In this document: positions 8,751 to 19,931 of the stretch, piece by piece
Numbering within the stretch: the first letter of the stretch is position 1
Layout of the letters: each line of letters begins with the position of its first letter
DNA from: Turicibacter faecis
Lineage (GTDB): Bacteria > Bacillota_I > Bacilli_A > MOL361 > Turicibacteraceae
DNA length: 57,500 nt
Assembly: GCF_037076425.1 (NCBI RefSeq)
Contig: NZ_AP028127.1
Coordinates: 2,190,001 to 2,247,500 of the forward strand
Reading direction: 5' to 3'
Program-made: the position numbers and the translations under genes
Notes under the pieces: generated by a model
Database searches by the model: none
Told to the model about the DNA's origin: nothing
The model's input: only the letters and a program-made list of their open reading frames with translations

Positions 8751-9053
8751 TTAATATCCAAACATGATTTTATAAATAACATAAAACCATCCTAATAAAC
8801 CGTGAATAATCGCCCATAAAATAGAATGGTTTGAATTAAAAGAAACCACGACAGCAATCATCATTCCTAAATTGTAGCTTTTACCTAGAGTTGTTAAGGC
8901 GCTCTTTCGAAATTGATGACGATAGTCCTCTCGAAGTTCTGCCCTTAATTCCTCTTTCAATTGGTCACGCCAATAATCTTTCTGTGAATGATCACTTCCA
9001 TCACTAATAATCTCTGCATCCACAACCTCTACAGGTTCATTGTATTGCCCCAT
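8751..9053 (-). CDS. small two-helix membrane protein, unknown
   Basis: The 100-residue protein has an acidic, charged N-terminal half with a probable helix (about residues 27-48, rich in Glu, Arg and Asp). Two short hydrophobic segments follow (about 60-72 and 77-97, ending WAIIHGLLGWFYVIYKIMFGY). I do not recognise a named family. It lies 16 nt downstream of hslO in the same direction and may be co-transcribed with it. The AGGATG-type ribosome binding site just upstream and its position in a proteostasis cluster support a real gene. Confidence 0.65.
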   Translation of the reverse strand: MGQYNEPVEVVDAEIISDGSDHSQKDYWRDQLKEELRAELREDYRHQFRKSALTTLGKSYNLGMMIAVVVSFNSNHSILWAIIHGLLGWFYVIYKIMFGY

Positions 9054-9069
9054 TACATTTCATCCTTTA

Positions 9070-9936
9070 TTATTTTGTTTTTAACTTTTCTAATTCCTCT
9101 GCCGTAAAATGGTGGCGTTCCATACAGAAGTAGCAAACAGCCTCAGCGCCATTATCTTCATCAATCATTGCCTGAATTTCATCATTCCCTAAACTCATAA
9201 TTCCACTCTCAAATCTTTCCTTTGAGCAATTACATTCAAAGCGAACTTCTTGATGTTCTAATATACGAACTTCCTCACCAAATATAGCCTCTAACATTTT
9301 TTCAGGTGTATATCCCTCATCAATCATTGTAGAAACTGGTTTAATCGTAGACAATGCTGTTTCTAATTTAGTCAATGTTTCTTCTGTTGCCCCTGGCATG
9401 ACTTGAAGGATAAATCCTCCCGCCGCACGAACCGAATTATCTGGTTCAACAAGCACACCAACCCCTACTGCAGAAGGAACCTGCTCTGAAACTGCATAAT
9501 AATACGTAAAATCGTCACCGATTTCTCCTGTCTGTAATGGAACCTGCCCAGTAAAATAATCTTTTAACCCTAAATCCTTAGTTACTGAAAGTTGCCCATC
9601 AGTACCAACAGCCATTCCTACATTTAACTTTCCAGAATCGTATTGAAAATGAACCTCAGGGTTAGATGCGTATCCTCTTACACAACCTTTTGAATCAGCG
9701 TCTACGATAATAGATCCAATCGGTCCATTACCGTTAATACGAATAGTAATTTTTTCATCACCTTTTAGTTGGCTTCCCATCATTGCTCCAACCGTTAGTG
9801 TTCTTCCTAACGCTGCTGCTGCAGTTGGCCAACATCCATGACGTCGACGTGCTTCTTCAACTAAATGAGTTGAACTAACAGCAAATGCACGAATTTGATC
9901 GTCAAACGCTAATGCTTTAACTAAATAATCTTTCAT
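9070..9936 (-). CDS. hslO: Hsp33 redox-regulated chaperone
   Basis: Cytoplasmic holdase chaperone that becomes active when oxidation releases its zinc. The protein is 288 residues from the ATG at 9936, which has AGGAGG 8 nt upstream; a TTG two codons earlier is less well placed. The zinc-binding redox switch is complete: Cys235 and Cys237 (CNC) and Cys268 and Cys271 (CYFC) in the C-terminal domain. The N-terminal substrate-binding domain is full length. It lies downstream of ftsH as in Bacillus, but the coaX gene usually between them is not in the gap. Confidence 0.95.
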   Translation of the reverse strand: MKDYLVKALAFDDQIRAFAVSSTHLVEEARRRHGCWPTAAAALGRTLTVGAMMGSQLKGDEKITIRINGNGPIGSIIVDADSKGCVRGYASNPEVHFQYDSGKLNVGMAVGTDGQLSVTKDLGLKDYFTGQVPLQTGEIGDDFTYYYAVSEQVPSAVGVGVLVEPDNSVRAAGGFILQVMPGATEETLTKLETALSTIKPVSTMIDEGYTPEKMLEAIFGEEVRILEHQEVRFECNCSKERFESGIMSLGNDEIQAMIDEDNGAEAVCYFCMERHHFTAEELEKLKTK

Positions 9937-10305
9937 TGACAATTCCTCCTGATCAATAATTATTGCTTAGGAAATTTTTAAATATAACTTATATTAGCCA
10001 TTTTACATGAAGAAAATCATTTTGGAAAGTTAAATTAATGTTCCACCTAATCAAAACTAGGCTATTCCCCCTATATTATGCTTATTATACGATATTTAAT
10101 AATTCCTTTCCTCAAATACATCTGAAGAAAAAGAGTTTCCCCTATGAGTAAACCCCGAATTTAAACTTACAATAAACACGACTAATAAAAGTGATACTTA
10201 AAATTTTTAATACATTAGTGCCGCTCATATCTTATCTTTCCGGTGAGTGAGATTATACTTATTTAGGGTGAGACGAACCCTCTTAGTTCTCTATTCACAA
10301 CGCCT
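9937..10305. other. intergenic region between hslO and ftsH
   Basis: About 370 bases with no open reading frame that has a ribosome binding site. In Bacillus this gap holds coaX (type III pantothenate kinase), and no remnant of it is recognisable. Apart from the ftsH terminator at its right edge I see only AT-rich sequence that must carry the hslO promoter. Confidence 0.5.
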
Positions 10306-10339
10306 AAAAAAAACACTCTTAATAAAAGAGTGTTTTTTT
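10306..10339. terminator. terminator of the tilS-hpt-ftsH operon
   Basis: AAACACTCTT pairs with AAGAGTGTTT across a short AT loop, flanked by A and T runs on both sides, so it can work in either direction. It overlaps the ftsH stop codon. Confidence 0.85.
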
Positions 10340-12359
10340 AATCAATAACAGGTAATTTATCATTCGATAAAGTTAAAGTTGATTTTAATTTATAGTTACT
10401 ATCGCGGACTAATTTAAACTTATTTTGCTTAGCACTTTCTTTTTCAGAATTAACATTATAAGCAGTTTCTTCTAGTCTACCTTTTTCAACTAACTCATCG
10501 ATTTGTTCTTTTGTTAACGTTTCATATTCTAATAAGGTTTCGGCGATTAACTTCACCAAATCCTGATTTGATAATAAAACTTGTCGGCAACGATCATAAC
10601 ATGAACTAATAATTTTTTGAACTTGCTCATCAATTTGTCTAGCCAAATGATCCGAGAAATTCTTATCTTTATTATAATCACGGCCTAAGAAAACATTTCC
10701 GCTACGTTGTTCGTATTGAATAGGTCCTAAGTCACTCATTCCATATTCAGTTACCATCGCACGTGCAATTCCTGTAGCCTTTTGGAAATCATTATGTGCC
10801 CCTGTCGTTACCTCATGGAACGTAATCTCTTCTGACACACGACCTGCTAATAAACCAGTAATGCGATCTAACAGGTCTTGTTTTGTTTGTAAGAATGTTT
10901 CTTCTTCCGGTAACATTAAGGCGTATCCACCAGCTTCACCACGTGGAATAATTGTAACCTTATGAACAACTTCTGCATTCTCTAACTTAATACCAACAAC
11001 CGCATGTCCTGCCTCGTGATAAGCAACAACGCGACGTTCTTTTTTAGAGAATACTTTTGATTTTTTAGCTGGCCCCATCATAACACGATCCGTTGCTTCA
11101 TCAATATCATGCATTTTAATCTGCTTACGATTTTCACGAGCCGCTAATAAAGCTGATTCATTTAATAAATTTTCTAAATCCGCACCACTAAATCCTGGAG
11201 TTCGGCGAGCAATATCTTCTAGACGAACTTCTGGAGCCAAACGTTTATTACGTGAATGAACTTTTAAGATTGCCTCACGACCTTTAACATCTGGACGACC
11301 AATTGTAATCTGGCGGTCAAATCGTCCAGGTCTTAATAAAGCGGGATCCAATACATCTGGACGGTTAGTTGCAGCCATAACAATAATTCCTGAATTTGGA
11401 CCGAATCCATCCATTTCTACAAGCAATTGATTTAACGTCTGCTCACGTTCATCGTGTCCGCCACCCATTCCGGCTCCACGTTGACGCCCTACCGCATCAA
11501 TTTCATCAATAAAAATAATACATGGTGCTGTTTTTTTGGCAGTTTGGAACATGTCACGAACGCGACTCGCCCCTACCCCTACAAACATTTCTACGAAATC
11601 AGAACCTGAAATCGAATAGAATGGAACTCCTGCCTCACCAGCTACCGCTCGGGCAAGTAATGTTTTCCCCGTTCCAGGAGGTCCTACTAAAAGAATACCT
11701 TTTGGAACACGTGCACCCATTTCATTATACTTAGCCGGGTTTTTAAGGAAGTCAACAACCTCTACTAACTCCTCTTTTTCTTCATCATTTCCGGCTACAT
11801 CATCAAATGAAATTCCTTCCTGTTTAGATAACTTAGCACGGCTTTTACCGAAATCAAAGGCTTTATTATTCCCTCGCTGAGCTGATCTAAACATGAACAT
11901 GATTACACCTAAGAATAAGACAGTTAAAATAGCATAAGATAAGAAACTCCATACCTTACCAATCGTTGAAGCCACAGTATTCTCTAATTTAACATCCTTT
12001 TCAAGTGCTAAATTACTAATTTTCTCATATGACTTGTCAGCTACTACAATCGTATATGGAACCTCTTTTTCTTCAACCTTCATTTTACCTGAAATATTCC
12101 ACAAGTTTTTATTATCCTCACCGTCAACCGGACGGGCCTCCATGGAAATAACATTTCCATTTTCAATATTGCTAATAAATTCATTATAGGTTGGTTGTTC
12201 AATCACCGGCTGTTGTGGCTCCATGAAAATGAACCCATATAAACCTAAAACGATAATAAACAATAGAAAATAGATTCCAATACTTTGCGGACCTTTTTTC
12301 TTAAAGCTATTTTGCTTTTTGAAACTATTAATCTTATCTTTTGGATTAATTGGCGGCAT
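10338..12359 (-). CDS. ftsH: ATP-dependent zinc metalloprotease FtsH
   Basis: Hexameric membrane AAA+ protease that degrades damaged membrane proteins and some regulators. The 673-residue protein has two membrane segments (about 27-46 and 138-157) flanking a small extracellular domain. Walker A is GPPGTGKT (226-233), Walker B IIFIDE (281-286), the second-region-of-homology arginines are in RPGRFDR, and the zinc site is HEAGH (448-452). The basic N-terminus precedes the first helix. It starts 15 nt after the hpt stop, with an AAGGGGTG ribosome binding site, so it is the last gene of the tilS-hpt-ftsH operon. Length and motifs are normal for the family. Confidence 0.97.
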   Translation of the reverse strand: MPPINPKDKINSFKKQNSFKKKGPQSIGIYFLLFIIVLGLYGFIFMEPQQPVIEQPTYNEFISNIENGNVISMEARPVDGEDNKNLWNISGKMKVEEKEVPYTIVVADKSYEKISNLALEKDVKLENTVASTIGKVWSFLSYAILTVLFLGVIMFMFRSAQRGNNKAFDFGKSRAKLSKQEGISFDDVAGNDEEKEELVEVVDFLKNPAKYNEMGARVPKGILLVGPPGTGKTLLARAVAGEAGVPFYSISGSDFVEMFVGVGASRVRDMFQTAKKTAPCIIFIDEIDAVGRQRGAGMGGGHDEREQTLNQLLVEMDGFGPNSGIIVMAATNRPDVLDPALLRPGRFDRQITIGRPDVKGREAILKVHSRNKRLAPEVRLEDIARRTPGFSGADLENLLNESALLAARENRKQIKMHDIDEATDRVMMGPAKKSKVFSKKERRVVAYHEAGHAVVGIKLENAEVVHKVTIIPRGEAGGYALMLPEEETFLQTKQDLLDRITGLLAGRVSEEITFHEVTTGAHNDFQKATGIARAMVTEYGMSDLGPIQYEQRSGNVFLGRDYNKDKNFSDHLARQIDEQVQKIISSCYDRCRQVLLSNQDLVKLIAETLLEYETLTKEQIDELVEKGRLEETAYNVNSEKESAKQNKFKLVRDSNYKLKSTLTLSNDKLPVID

Positions 12360-12374
12360 TGTAGCACCCCTTTC

Positions 12375-12914
12375 TTATTTCATGTAAACTTCCTCTTTAA
12401 GAATACCTACATACGGTAAGTTACGATAATATTCATCATAGTCTAACCCGTATCCTACAACGAATGCCTTAGGAATTGTAAATCCAATATATTTTGGCTC
12501 CATCTCAACGACACGCCCTTCAGGTTTATCAAGCATTGTAACAACCTCAACCGAAGCAGCACCTCGATGTTTTAATAATGCTATCACTTTTGTTAATGTG
12601 AACCCTGTATCTACGATATCCTCTACAATAATGATATGACGATTTTCCACTGAAATGTCTAAATCCTTTAAAATTTTTACCTGTCCAGAAGAAGTTGTTC
12701 CACCATGATAGCTTGATACATCCATAAACTCAATTTGAATCGGCATATTCATATGCTTCATTAAATCTCCAATAAATGGGATTGATCCTTTTAATAAGCC
12801 TAATAAAATAGGTTTCTTGCCTGCATAATCAACTTCTAACTCTTTTGCTAATTGTGCTGCCTTCTCTTCAATTTGTTCAGTAGTAAATAAAATTTCTTTA
12901 ATATCGTTACGCAT
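12375..12914 (-). CDS. hpt: hypoxanthine phosphoribosyltransferase
   Basis: Cytosolic purine-salvage enzyme that converts hypoxanthine or guanine plus PRPP to IMP or GMP. The PRPP-binding motif VEDIVDTGFTL is intact, as are the usual LLKGS loop and the C-terminal YGLDYDEYYRNLPYVG region. I place the start at the ATG at 12914 (179 residues) because GGAGGG lies 10 nt before it; upstream in-frame ATGs at 12923 and 12947 are badly spaced. The gene start overlaps the end of tilS, which fits the conserved tilS-hpt-ftsH operon. Confidence 0.95.
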   Translation of the reverse strand: MRNDIKEILFTTEQIEEKAAQLAKELEVDYAGKKPILLGLLKGSIPFIGDLMKHMNMPIQIEFMDVSSYHGGTTSSGQVKILKDLDISVENRHIIIVEDIVDTGFTLTKVIALLKHRGAASVEVVTMLDKPEGRVVEMEPKYIGFTIPKAFVVGYGLDYDEYYRNLPYVGILKEEVYMK

Positions 12915-14286
12915 CTTCTTCATTCCCTCCGCGATGTTTATAAACAATTGTCATTGTTTTACCATTTGACTTATGGCAACAAAATGCCGATTTTTTCAAA
13001 AGTGGTACCCAAAGAATCTTATCATTTGAATCAACCACAATAGGCCATGTGTCCCTCAATAACCGAGGAACCTTACCCTCTATCATTATTTCCTTAATCT
13101 TTTTCGAACCTGATCCATTCATTAATTGAATACGATCTCCGGGTTGACGAGTACGAACTTTTAACGGCAATTCTATTTCATTATAACACAAATGGACTTC
13201 GTTAATGCAAAATTTTTCCGGTTTTTCATCGACTTTGTTCTCGCTTACTTTCAGAATATCTCCATTAGGCAACACAACACTATCATTAAGGGATAGCGTA
13301 AACTCGTATTCCTCTGAACTAGTCATATCTTTAGAAAAACTAACCTTATCATAGGCCACAATACAGCGAATCTGATGCGGTAAAAATAAGGTTAAATTAG
13401 GCTTAGGATTTCTTATAAGTTCTAAAACTTTTTCAATATGAATATGTTGAATATCTTTAATTACAAACTGTTGCAAAATTCGCTTGATTAAACGTCTCGA
13501 TAAACTTGGAGGCAACTGTTGAATAAAACGACGAGAAAGCCAAACATCGTTACCTTGTCGATATGTATTCTCCATTAGTTCATCAACTTGTTGACTAAAA
13601 TATATTTCATCATCATTTAACTGCTCACCTATAACATTCAAATGTTCATATACAGATGGGCTTTCCTTTACGAGTTCGGGAACAATATACTTACGAATAC
13701 GGTTTCTCGTATAGACATCACTTTGATTAGATTCATCCTCACGGAATTTAACCCCCTCCCGTTCACAATACCCATAAATCTGTTTTTTAGTAACACGGAT
13801 TAACGGACGAACCACTTTTAAATGTTGACTAACCCTTTTAGCCTTAATCCCTATAAGCCCATTGGGACTTTCGAAATACAACAATCGTTGAATTTGTGTC
13901 TCCAGTTGATCATCGGCATGATGGGCTGTTACTAAACAATCCGCTCCATACTTCTTAGCGACTGATCTAAAAAAATTATAACGTTCTTTTCGAGCGTATT
14001 CATGAAAGTTTTCCGTTGTCCCCCCCGGGGGTAAATAATAAACCTCATACGGTAATTGATAGTTAGTTGCAATCTTTTGGACTAATAACTCGTCTAAATC
14101 AGCATTTTTTCTTTTCTTATGATTCACATGCGCAACTACTAAGGATAGTTGATAATTAGTAGCGTAATGCTTTAAAAAATGAAGCAGTGCCATCGAATCT
14201 GCCCCTCCAGATACGGCCACGATGACCCGCTCCCTTTGGTCAAATAAATCATATTTTTTTATCGTCTCTAATACGACCTTTTGCAT
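12907..14286 (-). CDS. tilS: tRNA(Ile)-lysidine synthase
   Basis: Modifies the wobble C of the CAU-anticodon isoleucine tRNA to lysidine with ATP and lysine, which lets the tRNA read AUA codons. The 459-residue protein has the N-type ATP pyrophosphatase P-loop SGGADS (26-31), the HANHKKR-like segment (VAHVNHKKR) and the HHADDQLETQ motif, followed by the C-terminal TilS substrate-binding domain (RTRQPGDRI...KKIKEIM). The length is normal. It heads the tilS-hpt-ftsH operon. The upstream neighbour, in place of Bacillus yabS/yabT/spoIIE, is an IS200-type element and the long repeat array. Confidence 0.95.
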   Translation of the reverse strand: MQKVVLETIKKYDLFDQRERVIVAVSGGADSMALLHFLKHYATNYQLSLVVAHVNHKKRKNADLDELLVQKIATNYQLPYEVYYLPPGGTTENFHEYARKERYNFFRSVAKKYGADCLVTAHHADDQLETQIQRLLYFESPNGLIGIKAKRVSQHLKVVRPLIRVTKKQIYGYCEREGVKFREDESNQSDVYTRNRIRKYIVPELVKESPSVYEHLNVIGEQLNDDEIYFSQQVDELMENTYRQGNDVWLSRRFIQQLPPSLSRRLIKRILQQFVIKDIQHIHIEKVLELIRNPKPNLTLFLPHQIRCIVAYDKVSFSKDMTSSEEYEFTLSLNDSVVLPNGDILKVSENKVDEKPEKFCINEVHLCYNEIELPLKVRTRQPGDRIQLMNGSGSKKIKEIMIEGKVPRLLRDTWPIVVDSNDKILWVPLLKKSAFCCHKSNGKTMTIVYKHRGGNEEDA

Positions 14287-14399
14287 TAAATGTCAAACTC
14301 CTTATACAACAAAATCTTATTTTTTATTATATCTCTTTTAAAATAAAAAAAAAGTGTCATTACAAGTTTCATACACTTTTTATCCATTATGGAATGCCA

Positions 14400-15120
14400 A
14401 TAATAAAAACTACCCGTCAAACGGGTAGTTTTCTCCAGGGCTATAAGCCCTGATTACCGGCTAGCGTCTCAAGGCGCTAGCTTTCACTTTGTTCAAGCTA
14501 CTTGCCATTGCCACCTTTGCTCACCCCTAAAGGAGTGTTCGTTCTACTGGCTACCCCTTAAAGGGGTCTTCATATTCTTTTACACTTAATTTATCCATCG
14601 CAATATCATGCTTTTCCTGATCCTGAATATATTTCCTTATCGTTGCCTCATTTAGGCCAACCGTACTGACATAATATCCTTCTGCCCAAAAATGCCGATT
14701 TCCAAATTTGTATTTCAAATTTGCATGTTTATCAAACATCATCAATGCACTCTTTCCTTTCAAATATCCCATAAAACTAGATACACTCATTTTAGGTGGA
14801 ATACTTACTAACATATGTACATGATCTGGCATTAAATGCCCTTCAATAATTTCAACTCCTTTATAGGCACAAAGTTGTTTTAAAATATCTCTTATACTTG
14901 TTTTATATTGATTATATATTATTTTTCGTCTATACTTAGGAGTAAACACAATATGGTATTTGCACATCCATTTTGTGTGCGATAAACTATTTGTTTGATT
15001 CGCCATAAAAATCACCTTCTCTTCTAAAATAGTAGCTTGAACAACTCTATTATAGGAAAAAAGGTGATTTTTTAATGGAGTTATAAACTTTTATTCGCCA
15101 CCCGCATAGCGGGTGGTTTT
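14400..15120 (-). mobile_element. IS200-type insertion sequence (IS200/IS605 family)
   Basis: A single-gene element with one HUH transposase and no accessory tnpB, framed by subterminal hairpins as expected for this family. The right-end hairpin is 14406-14432 (ACTACCCG / CGGGTAGT) and the left-end hairpin is 15098-15116 (CCACCCGC / GCGGGTGG). Family members move as single strands, leave no target duplication and have no terminal inverted repeats, so the exact ends cannot be fixed by eye. The total of about 720 bp fits IS200. It lies between tilS and the 3' end of the repeat array. Confidence 0.8.
14551..15006 (-). CDS. tnpA: IS200-type HUH transposase TnpA
   Basis: Y1 HUH single-strand transposase. 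The product is 151 residues from the ATG at 15006 (GAAGGTGAT just upstream), the normal IS200 length. The HUH motif is HVH at residues 62-64 (PDHVHM), and the catalytic tyrosine is Tyr126 in ATIRKYIQDQ. The N-terminal KYHIVFTPKYRRK block is typical. The frame is intact, so the element may still be mobile. Next to the start codon the plus strand carries a hairpin-forming region, which in IS200 elements restricts translation, but I cannot demonstrate that here. Confidence 0.93.
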   Translation of the reverse strand: MANQTNSLSHTKWMCKYHIVFTPKYRRKIIYNQYKTSIRDILKQLCAYKGVEIIEGHLMPDHVHMLVSIPPKMSVSSFMGYLKGKSALMMFDKHANLKYKFGNRHFWAEGYYVSTVGLNEATIRKYIQDQEKHDIAMDKLSVKEYEDPFKG

Positions 15121-15161
15121 ATGTTTCACACGCTTTGCGTGTTCAACAGACTAAAGTCTCT

Positions 15162-15192
15162 AATAAAAAGCGATTAGAAATTATCTAATCGC
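15162..15192 (-). terminator. intrinsic terminator at the minus-strand 3' end of the repeat array
   Basis: On the minus strand GCGATTAG (15192-15185) pairs with CTAATCGC (15177-15170) around a 7-nt loop and is followed by TTTTTATT. It has no protein gene to serve between here and spoIIE, more than 6 kb upstream on the same strand. That makes it the natural end of a transcript through the repeats. Confidence 0.8.
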
Positions 15193-15405
15193 CACTGTAA
15201 TAAAAATTTTAATGATATATCCTCACCCTAAAGGGGGAATTGATTGAAGAATAAATATAACTATTTGCGCATATAATTGTATTAATTCTTTTAAAAATAA
15301 ACTTTAAATGATTCAACCTGATCCTTCATTTTACGGATCACCGAATGCGGCTCTGCACCCAGTAAAAACGATATCCTTATCGTAAATTTTATTTAATTGT
15401 CAACT

Positions 15406-15800
15406 CGAACACGGCCCTCTAATACCAAAGGCACTCTTATACTTCCTAAACACTTCGATTTCTTTTTTAACACATTTTGTTTCTCTTATCCGAACACGGC
15501 CCTCTAATACTAAAGGCACTCTTATACTTCCCAAACACTTCGATTTCTTTTTTTACACATTTTATTTCTCTTATCCGAACACGGCCCTCTAATACCAAAG
15601 GCACTCTTATACTTCCCAAACACTTCGATTTCTTTTTTAACGCATTTTATTTCTCTTATCCGAACACGGCCCTCTAATATCAAAGGCACTCTTATACTTC
15701 CTAAACACTTCGATTTCTTTTTTTACACATTTTATTTCTCTTATCCGAACACGGCCCTCTAATATCAAAGGCACTCTTATACTTCCTAAACACTTCGATT
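15406..15800 (-). repeat. 85-bp tandem repeat, five copies
   Basis: Copies begin at 15406, 15491, 15576, 15661 and 15746, exactly 85 bp apart, with only a few substitutions between them; the last is cut short. Each holds an inverted repeat that folds well only on the minus strand: GCCUUU and GAGGGC around the 7-nt loop GGUAUUA (or GAUAUUA), six pairs of which two are G.U. The loop differs from that of the larger arrays. The unit is not a multiple of three, so it does not encode a protein repeat. Confidence 0.9.
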
Positions 15801-16063
15801 CACTTATTAAATCTCTTTTTCTGTTTTATTAAAGATCTATCCAAGAAGTTTACTCCAGCAACAGTTATTTATTAATTCAAATATACACTTTCATTTTTCT
15901 AGCATATTGGCTGCCACTTTTACTATATCGAATTAATAAACCTTCTGTCTCAAATGGCTTCTGTTATTTTCACATTAAACGCTTGTAAAAAGCTTTTTAT
16001 CGCCTGTTTTGTCCCTTTAGATTCGTAAATCTAATTTACACGGACTAACATTAAAGAACTTCC

Positions 16064-19000
16064 AAGCCAACCTGACCTCGATTGGCTTTATTTACACATC
16101 TTTTCGCACACATTTCGAAACTTCCCGGTTAACCAGCTCCGACCTTGGTTAACTTTTTTTGCACATACTTTTTTAAAATCTTATGACTCGCCAATCAACT
16201 CTAACCCTGATCGACTTTACTCACACACTTTTTCGCACACACATTTTTTAATCCTATTACTCACCAATCAACTCTGACTCTGATTGACTTCACTCACACA
16301 CTTTTTTCGCACACACTTTATTTCTTAAATCTTATTACTTACCAACCAGCCCTGACTCTGATTGACTTCACTCACACACTTTTTTCGCACACACTTTGTT
16401 TTTAAATCTTATTGCTTACCAACCAGCTCTGACTCTGATTGAATTCACTCACACACTACTTTTTGCACACACTTTATTTTTAACTCTTATTACTGATCAA
16501 TCAACTCTGACTCTGATTGACTTTACTCACACACTTTTTTCGCACACACTTTGTTTCTTAAATCTTATTGCTTACCAACCAATTTTGAATATTATTGATT
16601 TCATTCACACACTTTTCTTAAACTAACTGACTTCATTTTAAACACTTTAAAACTTCCTGGTTAACCAGCTCCGACCTTGGTTAACTTTAATCATACACTA
16701 CTTTTTCACACACACTTTGTTTTTAAATATTATTGCTTACCTATGAGCTCTGACCCTGATCGACTTTACTCACACACTTTTTTGCACACACTTTGTTTTT
16801 AAATCTTATTTCTCGCCAATCAACTCTGACCTTGATCGACTTCACTCACACACTTTTTTGCACACACTTTGTTTTTAAATCTTATTGCTTACCAACCAAC
16901 TCTGACCTTGATTGACTTCACTCACACACTTTTCTTAAACTAACTGACTTCATTTTAAACATTTTAAAACTTCCTGGTTAACCAGCTCCGACCTTGGTTA
17001 ACCTTTTTTGCACATACTTTTTTAAAATCTTATGACTCGCCAATCAACTCTGACCCTGATCGACTTTACTCACACACTTTTCCTAAATAAACTGACTTCA
17101 TTTTAAACATTTTAAAACTTCCTGGTTAACCAGCTCTGACTCTGATTGACTTCACTCACACACTTTTCTTAAACTAACTGACTTCATTTTAAACACTTTA
17201 AAACTTCCTGGTTAACCAGCTCCGACCTTGGTTAACTTTAGTCATACACTACTTTTTGCACACACTTTGTTTTTAACTCTTATTTCTCGCCAATCAACTC
17301 TGACCTTGATCGACTTCACTCATACACTACTTTTTGCACACACTTTATTTTTAACTCTTATTACTGATCAATCAACTCTGACTCTGATCGACTTTACTCA
17401 CACACTTTTTCGCACACACTTTGTTTCTTAAATCTTAGTGCTTACCAACCAATTTTGAATATTATTGATTTCATTCACACACTTTTCTTAAATAAACTGA
17501 CTTCATTTTAAACACTTTAAAACTTCCCGGTTAACCAGCTCCGACCTTGGTTAACTTTAGTCATACACTACTTTTTGCACACACTTTGTTTTTTAATCTT
17601 ATTACTGATCAATCAACTCTGACCTTGATCGACTTCACTCACACACTACTTTTCGCACACACTTTGTTTTTAAATCTTATTACTCGCCAACCAGCTCTGA
17701 CTCTGATTGAATTCGCTCACACACTTTTTCACACACACTTTGTTTCTTAAATCTTATTGCTTACCAACCAGCTCTGACTCTGATTGAATTCACTCACACG
17801 CTTTTTCGCACACACTTTGTTTTTTAATCTTATTTCTTACTTACCTATCAGCTCTGACTCTGATTGGCTTCACTCACACACTACTTTTCACACACACTTT
17901 GTTTCCTAAATCTTATTGCTTACCAACCAATTTTGAATATTATTGATTTCATTCACACGCTTTTCTTAAATAAACTGACTTCATTTTAAACACTTTAAAA
18001 CTTCCCGGTTAACCAGCTCCGACCTTGGTTAACTTTAGTCATACACTACTTTTTGCACACACTTTGTTTTTTAATCTTATTACTGATCAATCAACTCTGA
18101 CCTTGATCGACTTCACTCACACACTACTTTTCGCACACACTTTGTTTTTAAATCTTATTTCTCGCCAACCAGCTCTGACTCTGATTGAATTCGCTCACAC
18201 ACTTTTTCACACACACTTTGTTTCTTAAATCTTATTGCTTACCAACCAGCTCTGACTCTGATTGACTTCACTCACACACTTTTTCACACACACTTTGTTT
18301 CCTAAATCTTATTGCTTACCAACCAATTTTGAATATTATTGATTTCATTCACACACTTTTCTTAAATAAACTGACTTCATTTTAAACACTTTAAAACTTC
18401 CCGGTTAACCAGCTCCGACCTTGGTTAACTTTAGTCATACACTACTTTTTGCACACACTTTGTTTTTTAATCTTATTACTGATCAATCAACTCTGACCTT
18501 GATCGACTTCACTCACACACTACTTTTCGCACACACTTTGTTTTTAAATCTTATTTCTCGCCAACCAGCTCTGACTCTGATTGAATTCGCTCACACACTT
18601 TTTCACACACACTTTGTTTCTTAAATCTTATTGCTTACCAACCAGCTCTGACTCTGATTAACTTCACTCACACGCTTTTTCGCACACACTTTGTTTTTAA
18701 ATCTTATTGCTTACCAACCAGCCCTGACTCTGATTGAATTCACTCACACACTTTTTTCGCACACACTTTGTTTTTAAATCTTATTACTGATCAATCAACT
18801 CTGACTTTGATCGACTTCACTCACACACTTTTTGCACACACTTTTCCTAAATAAACTGACTTCATTTTAAACATTTTAAAACTTCCTGGTTAACCAGCTC
18901 TGACTCTGATTAACTTCACTCACACACTTTTTCGCACACACTTTATTTTTAAATCTTATTTCTCGCCAATCAACTCTGACCCTGACCGACTTTACTCACA

Positions 19001-19931
19001 CACTTTTCCTAAATAAACTGACTTCATTTTAAACATTTTAAAACTTCCTGGTTAACCAGCTCTGACTCTGATTAACTTTACTCACACACTACTTTTTGCA
19101 CACACTTTGTTTTTAACTCTTATTACTGATCAATCAACTCTGACCCTGATCGACTTTACTCACACACTTTTCCTAAATAAACTGACTTCATTTTAAACAT
19201 TTTAAAACTTCCTGGTTAACCAGCTCTGACTCTGATTAACTTTACTCACACACTACTTTTTGCACACACTTTGTTTTTAACTCTTATTACTGATCAATCA
19301 ACTCTGACCTTGATTAACTTTACTCACACACTACTTTTTGCACACACTTTGTTTTTAACTCTTATTACTGATCAATCAACTCTGACCTTGATTGACTTCA
19401 CTCACACACTTTTTTTGCACATAATTTGTTTTTAATCTTACTACTTACCTATCAGCTCTGACTCTGATTGACTTCACTCACACACTTTTTCGCACACACT
19501 TTATTTTTAAATCTTATTTCTCGCCAATCAACTCTGACCCTGATCGACTTTACTCACACACTTTTTTTGCACATAATTTGTTTTTAATCTTACTACTTAC
19601 CTATCAGATCTGACTCTGATTGGCTTCACTCACACACTTTTTTCGCACACACTTTATTTTTAAATCGTATTTCCCGCCAATCAACTCTGACTTTGATTGA
19701 CTTCACTCACACACTTTTTCGCACACACTTTGTTTTTTAATCTTATGACTCGCCAATCAACTCTGACTTTGATCGACTTCACTCACACACTTTTTGCACA
19801 CACTTTGTTTTTTAATCTTATTGCTTACCAACCAGCTCTGACTCTGATTGGCTTCACTCACACACTTTTTCGCACACACTTTGTTTTTTAATCTTATGAC
19901 TCGCCAATCAACTCTGACTCTGATTAGCTTT
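16064..19931 (-). repeat. degenerate hairpin array, about 50 units
   Basis: By eye about 50 inverted repeats, mostly 60-95 bp apart. Each has a CTCYGACY centre on the plus strand flanked by variable complementary arms, for example GTTAACCA/TGGTTAAC at 16128-16153, AAGCCAA/TTGGCTT at 16064-16088 and CAATCAA/TTGATTG at 19678-19699. About four copies (near 16581, 17451, 17930 and 18328) have a divergent AATTTTGAATATT centre. The linkers are G-poor on plus (TTCACTCACACAC, CGCACACACTTTG). Larger blocks of 396 and 478 bp recur (17547, 18025, 18421), showing segmental duplication. Short open frames here are by-products of repeats whose spacing is not a multiple of three. Confidence 0.92.

Noticed and set aside
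16064-19931. Integron attC cassette array (GTTAAC-like arms)
   Set aside because: GTTAAC arms occur only in some units, there are no cassettes between units, and no integrase gene is nearby.
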